From Pseudomonadota bacterium (GTDB lineage: Bacteria > Pseudomonadota > Gammaproteobacteria > Burkholderiales > Ferrovaceae), in NCBI GenBank assembly GCA_021796835.1, contig JAKABO010000017.1, positions 1 through 47,151 of the forward strand: a stretch of 47,151 bases of DNA, in the 5' to 3' direction. The notes beneath the pieces are model-generated. The model was not told the origin of the DNA, did not search any database, and was given only the letters and a program-made list of their open reading frames with translations. This document shows, in pieces, positions 9,134 through 18,396 of this stretch (position 1 is the stretch's first letter; each line of letters opens with the position of its first letter). The translations under genes were made by a program, and so were the position numbers.

Positions 9134-9960
9134 GCCGGCGTCTGCCCCACGGCCTCTTCGGTTTGGCCCACCCCACGCAAATGCAGGGGGCCCAGCGCCT
9201 CGATTTGAGTCACTTCGACCAGGGATTCGCGCACCAGTTCGAGTACGGCAACGAAATGGATCACCAGATGGGAACGACCATGCCCCTTCAGACACAGGTC
9301 CTGAAAAGTGAGATGCGTGCACTGCTTCAATGCGTTCAGGATCCGTGTCATGGTCTCCCGCACGGAAAGCGCTTCGCGGGTGATCCGGTGGTGACGCGAA
9401 CGCTTCAAACGCCACCCCATCTGTTGCCACGCACGGCGCAGATCGGCCAGCCCGACCCCCGGCTCCGGGAGAGCCGCGAGACCGTCGTGAACTGCCCGAG
9501 CCACCAGAAAATCCCGCTCTTGCTGGGGGTGTTCCTGAAGTCGGAGCGCTGCCGCCTTCATTTTTTCATAGGCCAGCAGACGTTGGGCCAGAATCCAGCG
9601 AGGGTCTTCCTCCGCTTCCTGGTCCCCCACGGTTTCCGGGGCTGGAAGCAGGAATCGAACCTTCTGTTCGATCAGCCATGCCGCCATGACCAGATAATCC
9701 GCCGCCAGGTGGAGTTGGTGACGCTCCATGGCCCGGACGTAGGCCATGTACTGTTCCGTCAGGGCGGCCAGCGGAATATCCAGGATATCGATTTGATGCT
9801 TGCGAATCAGGTAAAGCAGCAAATCCAGAGGCCCCTCGAACTGATCGAGAAAAACTTCCAGGGCTTCGGGGGGGATATAAAGGTCTTTCGGCCAGGCCGA
9901 GAAGGATGCTCCATTGACTCTGGCCTCCGGATACTCGAAGGCCACCCCTTCCTGGATCAT
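9130..9960 (-). CDS. scpA: Segregation and condensation protein A (ScpA, kleisin)
   Basis: Kleisin subunit bridging Smc heads and ScpB. The 276-residue protein carries the ScpA hallmark FEGPLDLLLYLIRKHQIDILDIPL (about residues 42-65), then LTEQYMAYV and LAADYLVMAAWLIEQKVRFLLP, with a C-terminal winged-helix-like region. Compared with compact ScpA homologues it has a 35-residue N-terminal extension, common in proteobacteria. The start ATG 9960 overlaps the trpS stop (ATGA), and its stop overlaps the scpB start in the same way. This suggests matched production of the two subunits. Confidence 0.95.
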   Translation of the reverse strand: MIQEGVAFEYPEARVNGASFSAWPKDLYIPPEALEVFLDQFEGPLDLLLYLIRKHQIDILDIPLAALTEQYMAYVRAMERHQLHLAADYLVMAAWLIEQKVRFLLPAPETVGDQEAEEDPRWILAQRLLAYEKMKAAALRLQEHPQQERDFLVARAVHDGLAALPEPGVGLADLRRAWQQMGWRLKRSRHHRITREALSVRETMTRILNALKQCTHLTFQDLCLKGHGRSHLVIHFVAVLELVRESLVEVTQIEALGPLHLRGVGQTEEAVGQTPA

Positions 9961-11159
9961 GAATACACCAGGCCCATGGCTTCACGAACATCGCGCAGGG
10001 TATCACAGGCCAGGCGACGGGCTCGCTCGCACCCGTCCGCAATGATATTGCGCACCAGGGTGGGATCTTCCTGATACAACTGGGCCCGCTCACGCAAGGG
10101 ACGCAATTCGAGAATGACCTGCTCGATGACCGGTTGCTTGCACTGAACGCACCCAATCCCGGCCGTCCGACACCCCTCCTCCACCCAGGACAGGGTTTTT
10201 TCATCGCTGTAGAGTTTGTGAAAGGCATAGACGGGACAACGAGTGGGTTCACCGGGATCGGTGCGCAATTTTCTTGCTTCGTCGGTTTTCATGGTGCTGA
10301 TCTTGTGGGTCAAATCCTCTTCCGACGAACGCAGGGGCAGGGTATTTCCGTAGGATTTGGCCATTTTCTGTCCATCCAGCCCGGGCAGGCGCGAAGCCTC
10401 GGTCAGGAGCGCCTGAGGCTCGGCCAGAATGGGCTTGGCATTCCCTTCCAGATAGCCAAAGAGGCGTTCACGGTCTCCCAGGGAGAGATTTTGAGCCTCG
10501 GCAAGCAAGTCACGCGCTGCCAGCAACGCCTCTGCATCACCCCGTTCCGTGTAACGGGTGCGCAATTCCAGGTACAGGCGTGACTTCTTGTTGCCCATCT
10601 TGCGTGCCGCTGCCAGAGCGTTGGCTTCGAAATCCTTCTCGCGCCCATAAAAATGGTTGAAACGACGCGCCACTTCCCGTGCAAACTCGATGTGGGGAAC
10701 CTGGTCTTCGCCCACCGGCACCCGATTGGCACGGTACAACAAAATGTCCGCCGCCTGCAGGAGCGGGTAGCCCAGAAAACCGTAAGACGACAGGTCACGA
10801 TCGGTCAGTTTCTGCTGCTGCTCCTTGTAGGTAGGCACCCGTTCCAACCACCCCACCGGCGTGACCATGGACAGGAGCAGGTGTAACTCCGCATGCTCCG
10901 GAACTCTGGATTGAATGAACAGGGTGGCCTGGTTGGGGTCAACCCCGGCCGCCAGCCAGTCCACCACCATCTCCCAGACATGGTTCTCCAACCCCAGGGT
11001 AGAGTCGTAATGCGTGGTCAATGCATGCCAGTCGGCCACCATGAACAGGCATTCGAATTCATGCTGAATCTTGATCCAGTTTTTCAAGACCCCGTGATAA
11101 TGACCCAGGTGGAGCGCCCCGGTAGGGCGCATGCCCGACAACACACGATCAGGATACAT
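9957..11159 (-). CDS. trpS: Tryptophanyl-tRNA synthetase
   Basis: Class Ic aminoacyl-tRNA synthetase charging tRNA-Trp. The HIGH-type motif is HLGH at 17-20 in SGMRPTGALHLGHY; the KMSKS loop is KMAKS at 265-269 in GLDGQKMAKSYGN. At 400 residues it belongs to the longer proteobacterial form rather than the 334-residue E. coli type. The extra length lies in an insertion between the Rossmann fold and the KMSKS loop (about 170-250). The start ATG is four bases after the upstream gene's stop, with GGAG about nine bases before. It is followed by scpA with an ATGA overlap. No Trp-rich leader or T-box is visible upstream. Confidence 0.97.
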   Translation of the reverse strand: MYPDRVLSGMRPTGALHLGHYHGVLKNWIKIQHEFECLFMVADWHALTTHYDSTLGLENHVWEMVVDWLAAGVDPNQATLFIQSRVPEHAELHLLLSMVTPVGWLERVPTYKEQQQKLTDRDLSSYGFLGYPLLQAADILLYRANRVPVGEDQVPHIEFAREVARRFNHFYGREKDFEANALAAARKMGNKKSRLYLELRTRYTERGDAEALLAARDLLAEAQNLSLGDRERLFGYLEGNAKPILAEPQALLTEASRLPGLDGQKMAKSYGNTLPLRSSEEDLTHKISTMKTDEARKLRTDPGEPTRCPVYAFHKLYSDEKTLSWVEEGCRTAGIGCVQCKQPVIEQVILELRPLRERAQLYQEDPTLVRNIIADGCERARRLACDTLRDVREAMGLVYS

Positions 11160-11162
11160 ACA

Positions 11163-12032
11163 TCAAACTCCCTGGAGTTCAGGATGAAAATAGTTGCGCA
11201 AGGACGAATCTTCCCAGACCGGATGACAGTGCCCGGGCAAGGGGGGTAAACGCCCCGGCTCGAAACGGCTTTCACCGGGACCGTGGTAATCCGATCCTCG
11301 GGAGGCAAGTAATTGGCGCTTGTTGGCCTGATGCGCAAATTCATCGATTTGCTCGCGGGTATGATTGGCAGTCACCACTTCCAACCCCCGTCCTCCGGCC
11401 TCGACAAAGTCATCGAGCAGCCGGGCCAATTCCTTTCCGGACAAGGGATAACGACCGGGATGCGCCAGGATCGCCACGCCCTGAGCCGCCCGAATCCACG
11501 ATACCGCATCCCCCAATTCGGCCCAGACATGGCTGACATAACCCGGCTTTCCCTTGACCAGAAAGCGTTTGAATACCGTGGCCACGTCCCGCGCCACTTT
11601 TTGCTCCACCAGATAACGCGCAAAATGGGGACGGGCCAGAATTTCCGGGTTATACGCATGGCGCCGTGCGCCCTCCAGCGCCCCTGAAATGCCCGCGCGC
11701 GCCAACTCATGGGCAATGCGTTCCGCCCGATCCTGACGACCCTGGCGAAGCGTGGCCAAACCAGCCTGCAGGACAGGGGTCGTACGTACCACCCCCAGTC
11801 CCACCACATGGATGGTATGACGATTCCAGGTCACGGATACCTCCACGCCCGGGATGAAGTCCAGACCCAACTGAGTGGCCACGGACTGGGCCTCGTCCAG
11901 CCCGGCCAGATTGTCATGGTCGGTCAGGGCAAGCCCTGTCACCCCATTGGCCACGGCCAATTCCACCAGAGCGCTCGGCGTCAGGAGTCCGTCAGAAACC
12001 CGGGAATGGTTATGCAAGTCTATGTTTTTCAT
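11163..12032 (-). CDS. rnm: PHP-domain phosphoesterase, Rnm/TrpH-like (3',5'-nucleotide phosphatase / 5'-3' exoRNase)
   Basis: The protein resembles E. coli YciV/TrpH (RNase AM), which hydrolyses 3',5'-bisphosphonucleotides and trims RNA 5' ends, including 5S rRNA. Metal-binding PHP motifs are all present: HNHSRVSDG (His7, His9, Asp14), LTDHDN, PGVEVS, the HPGRY histidine, and GSDYHGP near the C-terminus. The length of 289 residues is normal. The ATG at 12032 has no good SD of its own, but its first base pair overlaps the stop of a 10-codon leader ORF (TAATG), so initiation may depend on coupling. trpS follows after three bases. The biochemical role is known for the family, not shown here. 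Confidence 0.87.
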   Translation of the reverse strand: MKNIDLHNHSRVSDGLLTPSALVELAVANGVTGLALTDHDNLAGLDEAQSVATQLGLDFIPGVEVSVTWNRHTIHVVGLGVVRTTPVLQAGLATLRQGRQDRAERIAHELARAGISGALEGARRHAYNPEILARPHFARYLVEQKVARDVATVFKRFLVKGKPGYVSHVWAELGDAVSWIRAAQGVAILAHPGRYPLSGKELARLLDDFVEAGGRGLEVVTANHTREQIDEFAHQANKRQLLASRGSDYHGPGESRFEPGRLPPLPGHCHPVWEDSSLRNYFHPELQGV

Positions 12033-12064
12033 TAAAACAAGTGAACCTTTAGGAGGACCATCAT
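12032..12064 (-). CDS. Candidate 10-codon leader ORF ahead of the rnm-trpS operon
   Basis: The frame reads MMVLLKVHLF-stop. It has a strong SD, GAGGAG (12076-12071), six bases before its first ATG. Its TAA overlaps the ATG of the PHP gene as TAATG. The downstream gene has no SD of its own, so this short ORF may load ribosomes by translational coupling. It has no Trp codons, so a classical tryptophan attenuator is not supported. It is too short to judge by composition. Confidence 0.4.
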   Translation of the reverse strand: MMVLLKVHLF

Positions 12065-12176
12065 ATCAAACTCCTCGATCACGCGCGAATCGACCGCATC
12101 CCGCGCTTTGATCGAATCAGATAACAAACTGTTTTTATGGTACATTACTTCCATTCCCGACTCATACGACCTGCCC

Positions 12177-12734
12177 ATGAAATTCCTGTTTGATATTTTT
12201 CCGGTGGTTCTGTTCTTCATCGCCTATCAGTGGGGGGGGATTTACTGGGCGACCGGCGTGGCCATTGCAGCCAGCATCCTCCAGATCGGGAGCCTGATCC
12301 TGCGCCGCAAACCCATCGATCTCACCGCCTGGATCGGTTTCTCGGTCATCACGGTCTTTGGCGGACTGACCCTCTGGACACACCTGCACCCGATTCCCGG
12401 ACTCGAAGCCACCGTATTCATTCGCTGGAAACCCACGGTCCTCTACTGGATCTTTGCCGCCATTCTGGCCCTGGGGCCCCTGTTACTCAAACGCAATCCC
12501 CTCAAGGCGGTCCTGTCCCACCAGATGCACCTGCCGGAACCGATCTGGACTCGCCTGAACCTGGCCTGGAGTTTCTTTTTCATGGGGCTGGGACTGCTCA
12601 ACCTTTACGTGGCGTTCTCCTATCCTGAGGCCGTCTGGGTCAAATTCAAGGTCTTTGGACTGATGGCCTTGATGGTGGTCTTTGTGGTCGCCCAGGGAAT
12701 TTACCTCTCCCGATTTCTCGAGGACCGTTCATGA
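12177..12734 (+). CDS. yciB: Intracellular septation protein A family, YciB/IspZ
   Basis: Inner-membrane protein of the YciB family, linked in enterobacteria to envelope integrity and to elongation/division complexes. The 185-residue protein starts with the family hallmark MKFLFDIFPVVLFFIAY and has about five hydrophobic membrane segments, with conserved WG.YWAT and KRNPLK-type loops. The frame opens further upstream at 12108, but ATG 12177 matches the conserved N-terminus. Its stop overlaps the bolA-like start as ATGA. The yciB-bolA-PpiC order is seen in betaproteobacteria. The exact molecular activity is unknown. Confidence 0.93.
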   Translation: MKFLFDIFPVVLFFIAYQWGGIYWATGVAIAASILQIGSLILRRKPIDLTAWIGFSVITVFGGLTLWTHLHPIPGLEATVFIRWKPTVLYWIFAAILALGPLLLKRNPLKAVLSHQMHLPEPIWTRLNLAWSFFFMGLGLLNLYVAFSYPEAVWVKFKVFGLMALMVVFVVAQGIYLSRFLEDRS

Positions 12735-12988
12735 CCTCCACGGCGGAACGAATCCGCGCCTGCCTGGCCCCACTTTCCCCGCTGATCCTGGAAATTCAGG
12801 ATGACAGTGCCCAGCACCACGGGCATCCCGGCGCACGGGCGGGAGGAGGGCATTATCGGGTACGGATCGTGGCAGAGACCTTTCGTCACCGTTCCCGTCT
12901 GGAGGCTCACCGCATGGTCCACAGCGCGCTGAATTCCCTGATGAACAAAGAAATTCATGCCCTGCAACTTGACGTGCAGAGCCCCTGA
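12731..12988 (+). CDS. bolA: BolA family protein
   Basis: Small (85-residue) BolA/IbaG-type protein. The family partners monothiol glutaredoxins in Fe-S cluster handling, and some members affect cell shape genes. The core fits the class-II KH-like fold: HYRVRIVAETFRHRSRLEAHRMVHSAL followed by IHALQLDV (residues 40-82). The conserved histidine of the AHRMV segment is a likely cluster ligand. ATG 12731 overlaps the yciB stop. BolA versus IbaG cannot be settled by eye; the length is closer to IbaG and the IHAL ending closer to BolA. Confidence 0.85.
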   Translation: MTSTAERIRACLAPLSPLILEIQDDSAQHHGHPGARAGGGHYRVRIVAETFRHRSRLEAHRMVHSALNSLMNKEIHALQLDVQSP

Positions 12989-13032
12989 GTGTAATCATCC
13001 CCCTTGCCCCCCTCCTAAAAGGAATGTCATTG

Positions 13033-13866
13033 ATGAAACTGAAGCAAACCCTCCTGTCCCTGACACTGGTTGGTGGATCTTTGGCCTTGACCCTCGCCTA
13101 CGCCGAGCAAAGTCAGCCGACCTCCTCCAATTCATCCGCGGTTTCCAGCGCTCCGCTCGTGGTCAACGGTAGCACCATTCCCAGCGCGCGCATCAAACTC
13201 GTCACCGATATGCAAATTGCCCAGGGACATGCCGCAGGCCCCGAACTGGACCACGCCGTACGCGACAACCTGGTGGCGCTGGAATTGATCAACGACCAGG
13301 CCCGCAAGGAAGGCATCAACAAGGACCCCAATCTGCAAGCCCAGATCGACCTGATGCGTCAACAACTCACGGTCCGAGCCTTCCAGGCTCGCTGGATCAA
13401 GGACCACCCCGTGAGCGATCAGACCATTCACGCCGACTATGACCGCATGAAAGCCGAGTTGGGAGATCACGAATATCTGACCGAGCATATCCTGGTTGCC
13501 AAGGAAGGAGATGCCCAGAAGATCATCGATCAACTCAAGAAAGGCGCCAGTTTCGAGAAATTGGCCAAGGAAAACAGCATCGATCCCGGCTCCAAGGCCA
13601 ATGGCGGAAAGTTGGACTGGGCGGCTCCTGCCACCTACGACAAGAACTTTGCCGATGCCATGGTCAAACTGAAGAAAGGCGAAACTTCCTCCACTCCGGT
13701 GAAATCGCCCTTTGGTTACCATGTCATCCGCGTACTCGACATTCGCCCCCTGAAGGCTCCTCCCTTCGACGAAATGAAGGGTCGCCTGGCTCAGGCACGG
13801 GAGCAACAGGCTTTTGGCGAGTATATCCAGCAATTGCGCAGCAAAGCCAAGGTAGAAGGCGAGTAA
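13033..13866 (+). CDS. Periplasmic PpiC-type peptidyl-prolyl cis-trans isomerase (foldase)
   Basis: Secreted parvulin-type folding factor. The 277-residue protein begins with a Sec signal peptide: positive MKLK, a hydrophobic core, and likely cleavage after LAYA at residue 24. There is no lipobox cysteine, so a soluble periplasmic location is expected. A SurA/PrsA-like helical N-domain (about 40-140) is followed by the rotamase domain at about 145-237 (EHILV, DPGSKANGGKLDW, SPFGYHVIRV). The start is ATG 13033 because AAAAGGAA lies nine bases upstream; ATG 13024 directly touches that SD. It follows bolA by 44 bases. Substrates are unknown; outer-membrane protein maturation is the usual role. 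Confidence 0.9.
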   Translation: MKLKQTLLSLTLVGGSLALTLAYAEQSQPTSSNSSAVSSAPLVVNGSTIPSARIKLVTDMQIAQGHAAGPELDHAVRDNLVALELINDQARKEGINKDPNLQAQIDLMRQQLTVRAFQARWIKDHPVSDQTIHADYDRMKAELGDHEYLTEHILVAKEGDAQKIIDQLKKGASFEKLAKENSIDPGSKANGGKLDWAAPATYDKNFADAMVKLKKGETSSTPVKSPFGYHVIRVLDIRPLKAPPFDEMKGRLAQAREQQAFGEYIQQLRSKAKVEGE

Positions 13867-13870
13867 CCCG

Positions 13871-13925
13871 CGCCCGACCAGCCGGTCGGGCGGTACTCTG
13901 AAAATGCGGGCTTTTCCGGAAAAGC
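13871..13925. terminator. Two stem-loops between converging ppi and purL genes
   Basis: The 62-base convergent gap holds two perfect inverted repeats. CGCCCGACC-AGCC-GGTCGGGCG (13871-13892) has a nine-pair stem just after the foldase stop. GCTTTTCC-GGAAAAGC (13910-13925) follows. For purL transcription the second stem is followed by CCCGCATTTTC, a weak U-tract. For the plus strand no U-run follows the first stem. A bidirectional termination role is inferred; they could be Rho-assisted or transcript-stabilising. Confidence 0.45.
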
Positions 13926-13928
13926 ACC

Positions 13929-16900
13929 TTAGCCCAGAAAAGCCCGTGCATTCCGAAACATGCGCATCCACGGACCATCCTCACCCCACTCCGGGGCCTG
14001 CCAGGATCCCTGTACGGCACGGACCAACCGTTCCGGATGCGGCATGCAGATGGTGAACCGGCCATCGGGCGTCGTCAGCCCGGCAATTCCCTCCGGAGAA
14101 CCATTGGGATTGGCGGGATAGGTTCTGGCGAGTTGGCCGTCCCCCTCCACATAACGCAATGTCACCCAGGGTCGCGCAGCGGCCCGTTGTGCTTCATCAT
14201 GAAATTCCGCCCGTCCCTCGCCATGAGCCACCGGCACGGGGATTCGGCTTCCTGCCATGCCCTTCAAAAAGAGTGAGGGCGTATCCAGCACTTCCACCAT
14301 GACCAGTCGCGCCTCAAACTGCTCCGAACGATTACGCTCGAATCGGGGCCAATGGGAAGTTCCGGGGATCAGGGGCGAGAGGACGCTCATCATCTGGCAC
14401 CCATTGCATACGCCCAGCGCGAACGTGTCACTGCGCTGAAAAAAGGTCTCAAAACGGTCCCGCATGGCTTCATCGAACAGGATGGATTTCGCCCAGCCTC
14501 CGCCGGCCCCCAACACATCACCAAAAGAAAACCCCCCACAGGCGGCAAAACCTGCGAAGGACTGCAGATCCTGACGGCCGGAACGCAGGTCATTCATGGG
14601 CACATCCACCGCCTCGAATCCCGCGCGGTCAAAGGCCATGGCCATTTCCACCTGCCCGTTGACTCCCTGCTCGCGCAGAATCGCAACACGCGGCCGGGCC
14701 CCCTTGAGGAGGTAAGGAAGGGCAACATCCTGATCCGTCTCGTACGTGAGTGCGCAAGACAGTCCGACCTCCTGACCAATCCGCGCATGCGCTTCCGCCG
14801 CACACTCCGGGTGATCGCGCAACTGCTGAATGCGAAAGGAGGTTTCCGCCCATCGACGATGCAAATCTGATACCGCTTCGTCCAGCCAGACCTGGTGTTT
14901 CCACTCGATTCGAAAGCGCCCTCCCTCATCAGGAACGCCCAGAAGATGCATGGCTTCGCCCAATCCATGGCGCGCCAGCGTCTCCCTGAACAGCGTCCGG
15001 TGCACCTGACGCACTTGAACCACCGCGCCCAGTTCCTCGTTGAAGCAGAACGCCCAGCCTTGTTCAGAAGGAACACTGGCCCCGAGGTCGAGGGTCATCC
15101 CTCGCCTGGACGCAAACAACATTTCAAGAAGCGTGACGACCAGCCCCCCATCAGATCGGTCATGGTAGGACAAAATGACGTCAGCCTGGCGAAGTTCCCG
15201 CAACGCCTCAAAAAAGCCTTTCAGCACTGCGGGATCCTCCAGGTCAGGCGCCTGGTGGCCCACCTGCCCATACACCTGGGCCAGCGCACTTCCTCCCAGG
15301 CGTTGACGCCCCAGGTCGATCAACCATAATTCCGTAGGCTCCACGCCCGAACTCAGTTCCGGGGTCCAGGTATTCCGGATATCTGAACAGCAGGCAAAGG
15401 CAGTCACCACCAGGGACAGCGGAGAAGTCACCTGCTGGATCGTCCCTCGATCGTCCTGCCAATGCGTACGCATGGACAGTGAATCCTTACCCACCGGAAT
15501 ACTGACCCCAAGGGCGATACACAAGTCGCGGGTGGCCTGTACCGTATCGAAAAGCTGGGCATCCTCTCCGGGCGCGCCAGCCGCCGCCATCCAGTTGGCG
15601 GAAAGCCGCACCTGTTCCAGAGAGACCTGTGCCGCAGCCAGGTTGGTCAAAGCCTCCCCCACGGCCATGCGCCCGGAGGCCGGACCAGACAGGAGCGCCA
15701 GGGGCGTACGTTCACCCAAGGCAAAGGCCTCCCCTCGCAGGGTCACAAAATCTGCCGCCGTCACCGCCACATCGGCGACCGGCACCTGCCATGGCCCGAC
15801 GCAGGGATCACGGGCGCAGAGCCCCCCCACCGTCCGATCCCCGATGGTGACGAGAAACGTCTTGTCTGCCACGGCGGGCAAATGCAGGACACGAGTCAAC
15901 GCTTCCTGGAAGTTCCCGGCCACGGGCGGCAATTCGAGTTCCGTCCTGAGCCGGCTTTCGTGTACGACAGAACGTACCATGCGGGGAGGTTTGCCCAGCA
16001 GGGCTTCCAGTTCCATGCGAACCGGCACCTGACCCAGAAGGGGATCCTCTACCTGCAGAAGCTTCTCCCGGGTCCCTGTGCCCACGACCGCAAAGGGACA
16101 GGATTCGCGCGCACAAAGCGCAGAAAACACCTCCAGACGACTGGGATCGATGGCCAGAACGAACCGTTCCTGGGCCTCGTTGCTCCAGATCTCGCGGGGC
16201 GACATCCCCGGTTCCAGAGAGGGAATCCGGCGCAAATCGAAGTGAGCGCCGACGCCTCCATCGTGAGCCAATTCAGGGAAAGCATTGGACAGACCGCCCG
16301 CCCCCACATCGTGAATGGCCAGGATGGGGTTGTTCTCTTCCATCTGCCAACAACGGTCGATCACTTCCTGGGCCCGCCGCTGCATCTCCGGGTTGGCCCG
16401 TTGCACGGAATCAAAATCCAGGGTTTCCGTATTGGCGCCACTGTGCACCGAAGAAGCCGCGCCGCCGCCCAGGCCGATACGCAGACCGGGGCCACCCAAC
16501 TGAATGAACAGGCAGCCCGGTTCAAGCGGGCGTTTGAAGGCCTGTCGGTCATCGATGGCGCCCAACCCCCCGGCCAGCATGATGGGTTTGTGGTACCCCC
16601 AGCGCTGTCCCTGTACCCAGGCATCAAAGGTACGAAAGAAACCGGTCAGTTGGGGACGGCCAAATTCATTGTTGAAAGCGGCACTGCCCAGGGGTCCCTC
16701 GATCATGATGGAAAGAGCGGAGGCCATTCGGGCAGGTTTGCTGTCCGTGCCCGACTCCCAGGGTTGGGCGAAATTGGGCAGATGAAGATTCGAAACGACA
16801 AATCCACTCAACCCGGCTTTGGGTCTGGCCCCCCGGCCGGTCGCTGCCTCGTCCCGAATCTCCCCGCCACTACCCGTCGCAGCCCCCGGAAAGGGGGCAA

Positions 16901-17831
16901 TGGCGGTGGGATGATTATGAGTTTCCACCTTGATGAGGGGGTGGGTCAGTTGGGTATGAAAGTGATAAATCCCGGAATCCGGGTCCGGATAAAAACGTTC
17001 GCTCTCCCCCCCCTGCAGGATGGCTGCATTATCGGCATAAGCCACCACGGTCCCGGCGGGGTGAGCCGCATGGGTCGCCCGGATCATCGAAAACAGTGAC
17101 TCTGTCCGGGGTTCTCCGTCGATCACCCAGGAAGCATTGAAGATCTTGTGTCGGCAATGTTCGGAATTGGCCTGGGCAAACATCAGCAATTCGGCATCCG
17201 TTGGGTCCCGCCCTGCGGTTTGATAGAGTTTCAACAGATAGTCGATTTCATCCTCGGCCAGGGCCAACCCATAGTCCCGATTGGCCTCTTCCAGGGCCTC
17301 TCGCCCTTGCGCCTGGAGAGGGACGGAGACCAGAGGCTGAGGCGCCTGGGGTTCGAACAGGCGTTTGATTTCCATCCCGTCGATCAGGACCGATTCGACC
17401 ATGGGATCATGCAATTGAGTCCGTACCCCATCCTGTTCTGCGGCCGTCAACGCACGTCTTGACCAGACTTGAAACAGAATGCCGCGCTCGATCCGGTTGA
17501 CCTCGCTCAGACCACAGCGCTGGGCGATTTCCGTAGCCTTGCTCGACCAGGGGGAAATCGTGCCCAGACGAGGGACCACCCACAGTTTCAATTCGGGCTC
17601 ATGGCGTGCGCCGGAATGATCTTCGTTTTCCTTCGAACCATAAGTCAGGAGATCTTTCAGACGCTGGTGCTTTTCTTCATTCCAGGCCCCAGCCACCTCC
17701 GCACAGTGAAAGAAGTTTGCCTCCAGATGGATCACCGGAATCTGTTGCGCCTGAAACTGCGCCAGTTTGCGGGTCACACGAAATTCGGAAAGGGCACGGG
17801 GGCCAGGGAGGGTAACCAGGGAAGAGGTCAT
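13929..17831 (-). CDS. purL: Phosphoribosylformylglycinamidine synthase PurL (large, single-chain)
   Basis: Converts FGAR, glutamine and ATP to FGAM in purine synthesis. The 1300-residue protein is the fused proteobacterial form (E. coli 1295). The order is an N-terminal PurS-like domain (about 1-150), linker, two AIR-synthase-like ATP/FGAR domains (about 200-1000; see [33 protein letters not shown], and GDRTVGGL), then a class I glutaminase at about 1050-1300 with nucleophile Cys1142 in GVCNGCQM and downstream HGEG and PHPER. Translation starts at ATG 17831; no strong SD is visible. A consensus TATAAT lies about 35 bases upstream inside the ygfX-like stop region. No purine riboswitch is evident. 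Confidence 0.97.
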   Translation of the reverse strand: MTSSLVTLPGPRALSEFRVTRKLAQFQAQQIPVIHLEANFFHCAEVAGAWNEEKHQRLKDLLTYGSKENEDHSGARHEPELKLWVVPRLGTISPWSSKATEIAQRCGLSEVNRIERGILFQVWSRRALTAAEQDGVRTQLHDPMVESVLIDGMEIKRLFEPQAPQPLVSVPLQAQGREALEEANRDYGLALAEDEIDYLLKLYQTAGRDPTDAELLMFAQANSEHCRHKIFNASWVIDGEPRTESLFSMIRATHAAHPAGTVVAYADNAAILQGGESERFYPDPDSGIYHFHTQLTHPLIKVETHNHPTAIAPFPGAATGSGGEIRDEAATGRGARPKAGLSGFVVSNLHLPNFAQPWESGTDSKPARMASALSIMIEGPLGSAAFNNEFGRPQLTGFFRTFDAWVQGQRWGYHKPIMLAGGLGAIDDRQAFKRPLEPGCLFIQLGGPGLRIGLGGGAASSVHSGANTETLDFDSVQRANPEMQRRAQEVIDRCWQMEENNPILAIHDVGAGGLSNAFPELAHDGGVGAHFDLRRIPSLEPGMSPREIWSNEAQERFVLAIDPSRLEVFSALCARESCPFAVVGTGTREKLLQVEDPLLGQVPVRMELEALLGKPPRMVRSVVHESRLRTELELPPVAGNFQEALTRVLHLPAVADKTFLVTIGDRTVGGLCARDPCVGPWQVPVADVAVTAADFVTLRGEAFALGERTPLALLSGPASGRMAVGEALTNLAAAQVSLEQVRLSANWMAAAGAPGEDAQLFDTVQATRDLCIALGVSIPVGKDSLSMRTHWQDDRGTIQQVTSPLSLVVTAFACCSDIRNTWTPELSSGVEPTELWLIDLGRQRLGGSALAQVYGQVGHQAPDLEDPAVLKGFFEALRELRQADVILSYHDRSDGGLVVTLLEMLFASRRGMTLDLGASVPSEQGWAFCFNEELGAVVQVRQVHRTLFRETLARHGLGEAMHLLGVPDEGGRFRIEWKHQVWLDEAVSDLHRRWAETSFRIQQLRDHPECAAEAHARIGQEVGLSCALTYETDQDVALPYLLKGARPRVAILREQGVNGQVEMAMAFDRAGFEAVDVPMNDLRSGRQDLQSFAGFAACGGFSFGDVLGAGGGWAKSILFDEAMRDRFETFFQRSDTFALGVCNGCQMMSVLSPLIPGTSHWPRFERNRSEQFEARLVMVEVLDTPSLFLKGMAGSRIPVPVAHGEGRAEFHDEAQRAAARPWVTLRYVEGDGQLARTYPANPNGSPEGIAGLTTPDGRFTICMPHPERLVRAVQGSWQAPEWGEDGPWMRMFRNARAFLG

Positions 17832-17865
17832 GGGCGGGGACCATCACAGAGGACATAAACCGCCA

Positions 17866-17871
17866 ATTATA
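17866..17871 (-). promoter_or_regulatory. Candidate purL -10 element
   Basis: A perfect TATAAT on the minus strand ends 35 bases before the purL ATG, implying a short 5' leader of about 27 bases. The stop codon TAA of the upstream ygfX-like gene lies inside this hexamer. No good -35 is seen 16-18 bases upstream (about GCGGGT), so an activator or a weak promoter would be needed. Sequence match only. Confidence 0.35.
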
Positions 17872-18322
17872 ACGGATGCCGCAACAAGACCCGCAGTTTA
17901 CGCAATTTTTCAGGGGCAGCGCTCTGTCCGTCCAGAACCACGGGCTCCGCATACCGTCCCGTCTCCTCATGCCAGTACAGGATGATCAGAAAAGGGCTCA
18001 CCCGGCAGCCCACGCGCACCCGTCCGAGTTGACGCTCCCCGGAACGACGGTACACCAGCAGATCGCCTCGACTGGACAAATCCAGGCGATCCACTGCGCG
18101 CTGGCTCCATTTTGCCAGGGAACGGGCTTCCCACCCGGCAATCAATCCTTGTACACAGCCCCCAAGACAAGCCAGAACCCCCAAACGGGCGTTACAATGG
18201 CAGAGGGTCCAGAGTCCGGCCAGATTACCCAGACTCCAGGGAACCCACAAGAAACCTGCGGGCCCGAGAATCACCCGGGCCACGCCGGCGCTTTCCAGAC
18301 TGTCTGCATGCCAGGAAGTCAT
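17867..18322 (-). CDS. YgfX-like small inner-membrane protein
   Basis: A 151-residue protein with two hydrophobic segments near the N-terminus (about 14-37 and 48-65), then a soluble region ending GRYAEPVVLDGQSAAPEKLRKLRVLLR. That ending resembles the 'vvLpd...RrLRvlLR' tail of the YgfX/CptA family. In E. coli ygfX sits with sdhE beside ygfZ, and here the gene is divergent from ygfZ; this context is the second argument. The start is ATG 18322, with GGAGG seven bases upstream; an ATG seven codons earlier lacks one. Enterobacterial YgfX has been described as a toxin acting on MreB/FtsZ, but I would not transfer that function. No sdhE is in the window. Confidence 0.7.
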   Translation of the reverse strand: MTSWHADSLESAGVARVILGPAGFLWVPWSLGNLAGLWTLCHCNARLGVLACLGGCVQGLIAGWEARSLAKWSQRAVDRLDLSSRGDLLVYRRSGERQLGRVRVGCRVSPFLIILYWHEETGRYAEPVVLDGQSAAPEKLRKLRVLLRHPL

Positions 18323-18396
18323 GCTCGTTCCTCCGTGGTTCAAAGCATAACGACGCTGGAGCGTGCCAGGACCAAGAACACTCAGGATATTTTGCC

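Noticed and set aside
8570-9430. 286-residue version of ScpB
   Set aside because: The N-terminal 99 residues lie within scpA and are Gly/Arg/Pro-rich with no similarity; ATG 9133 is coupled to the scpA stop.
11990-12180. Trp attenuator or T-box upstream of the trpS operon
   Set aside because: No Trp codons in the leader ORF, no T-box core motif and no terminator/antiterminator pair could be seen.
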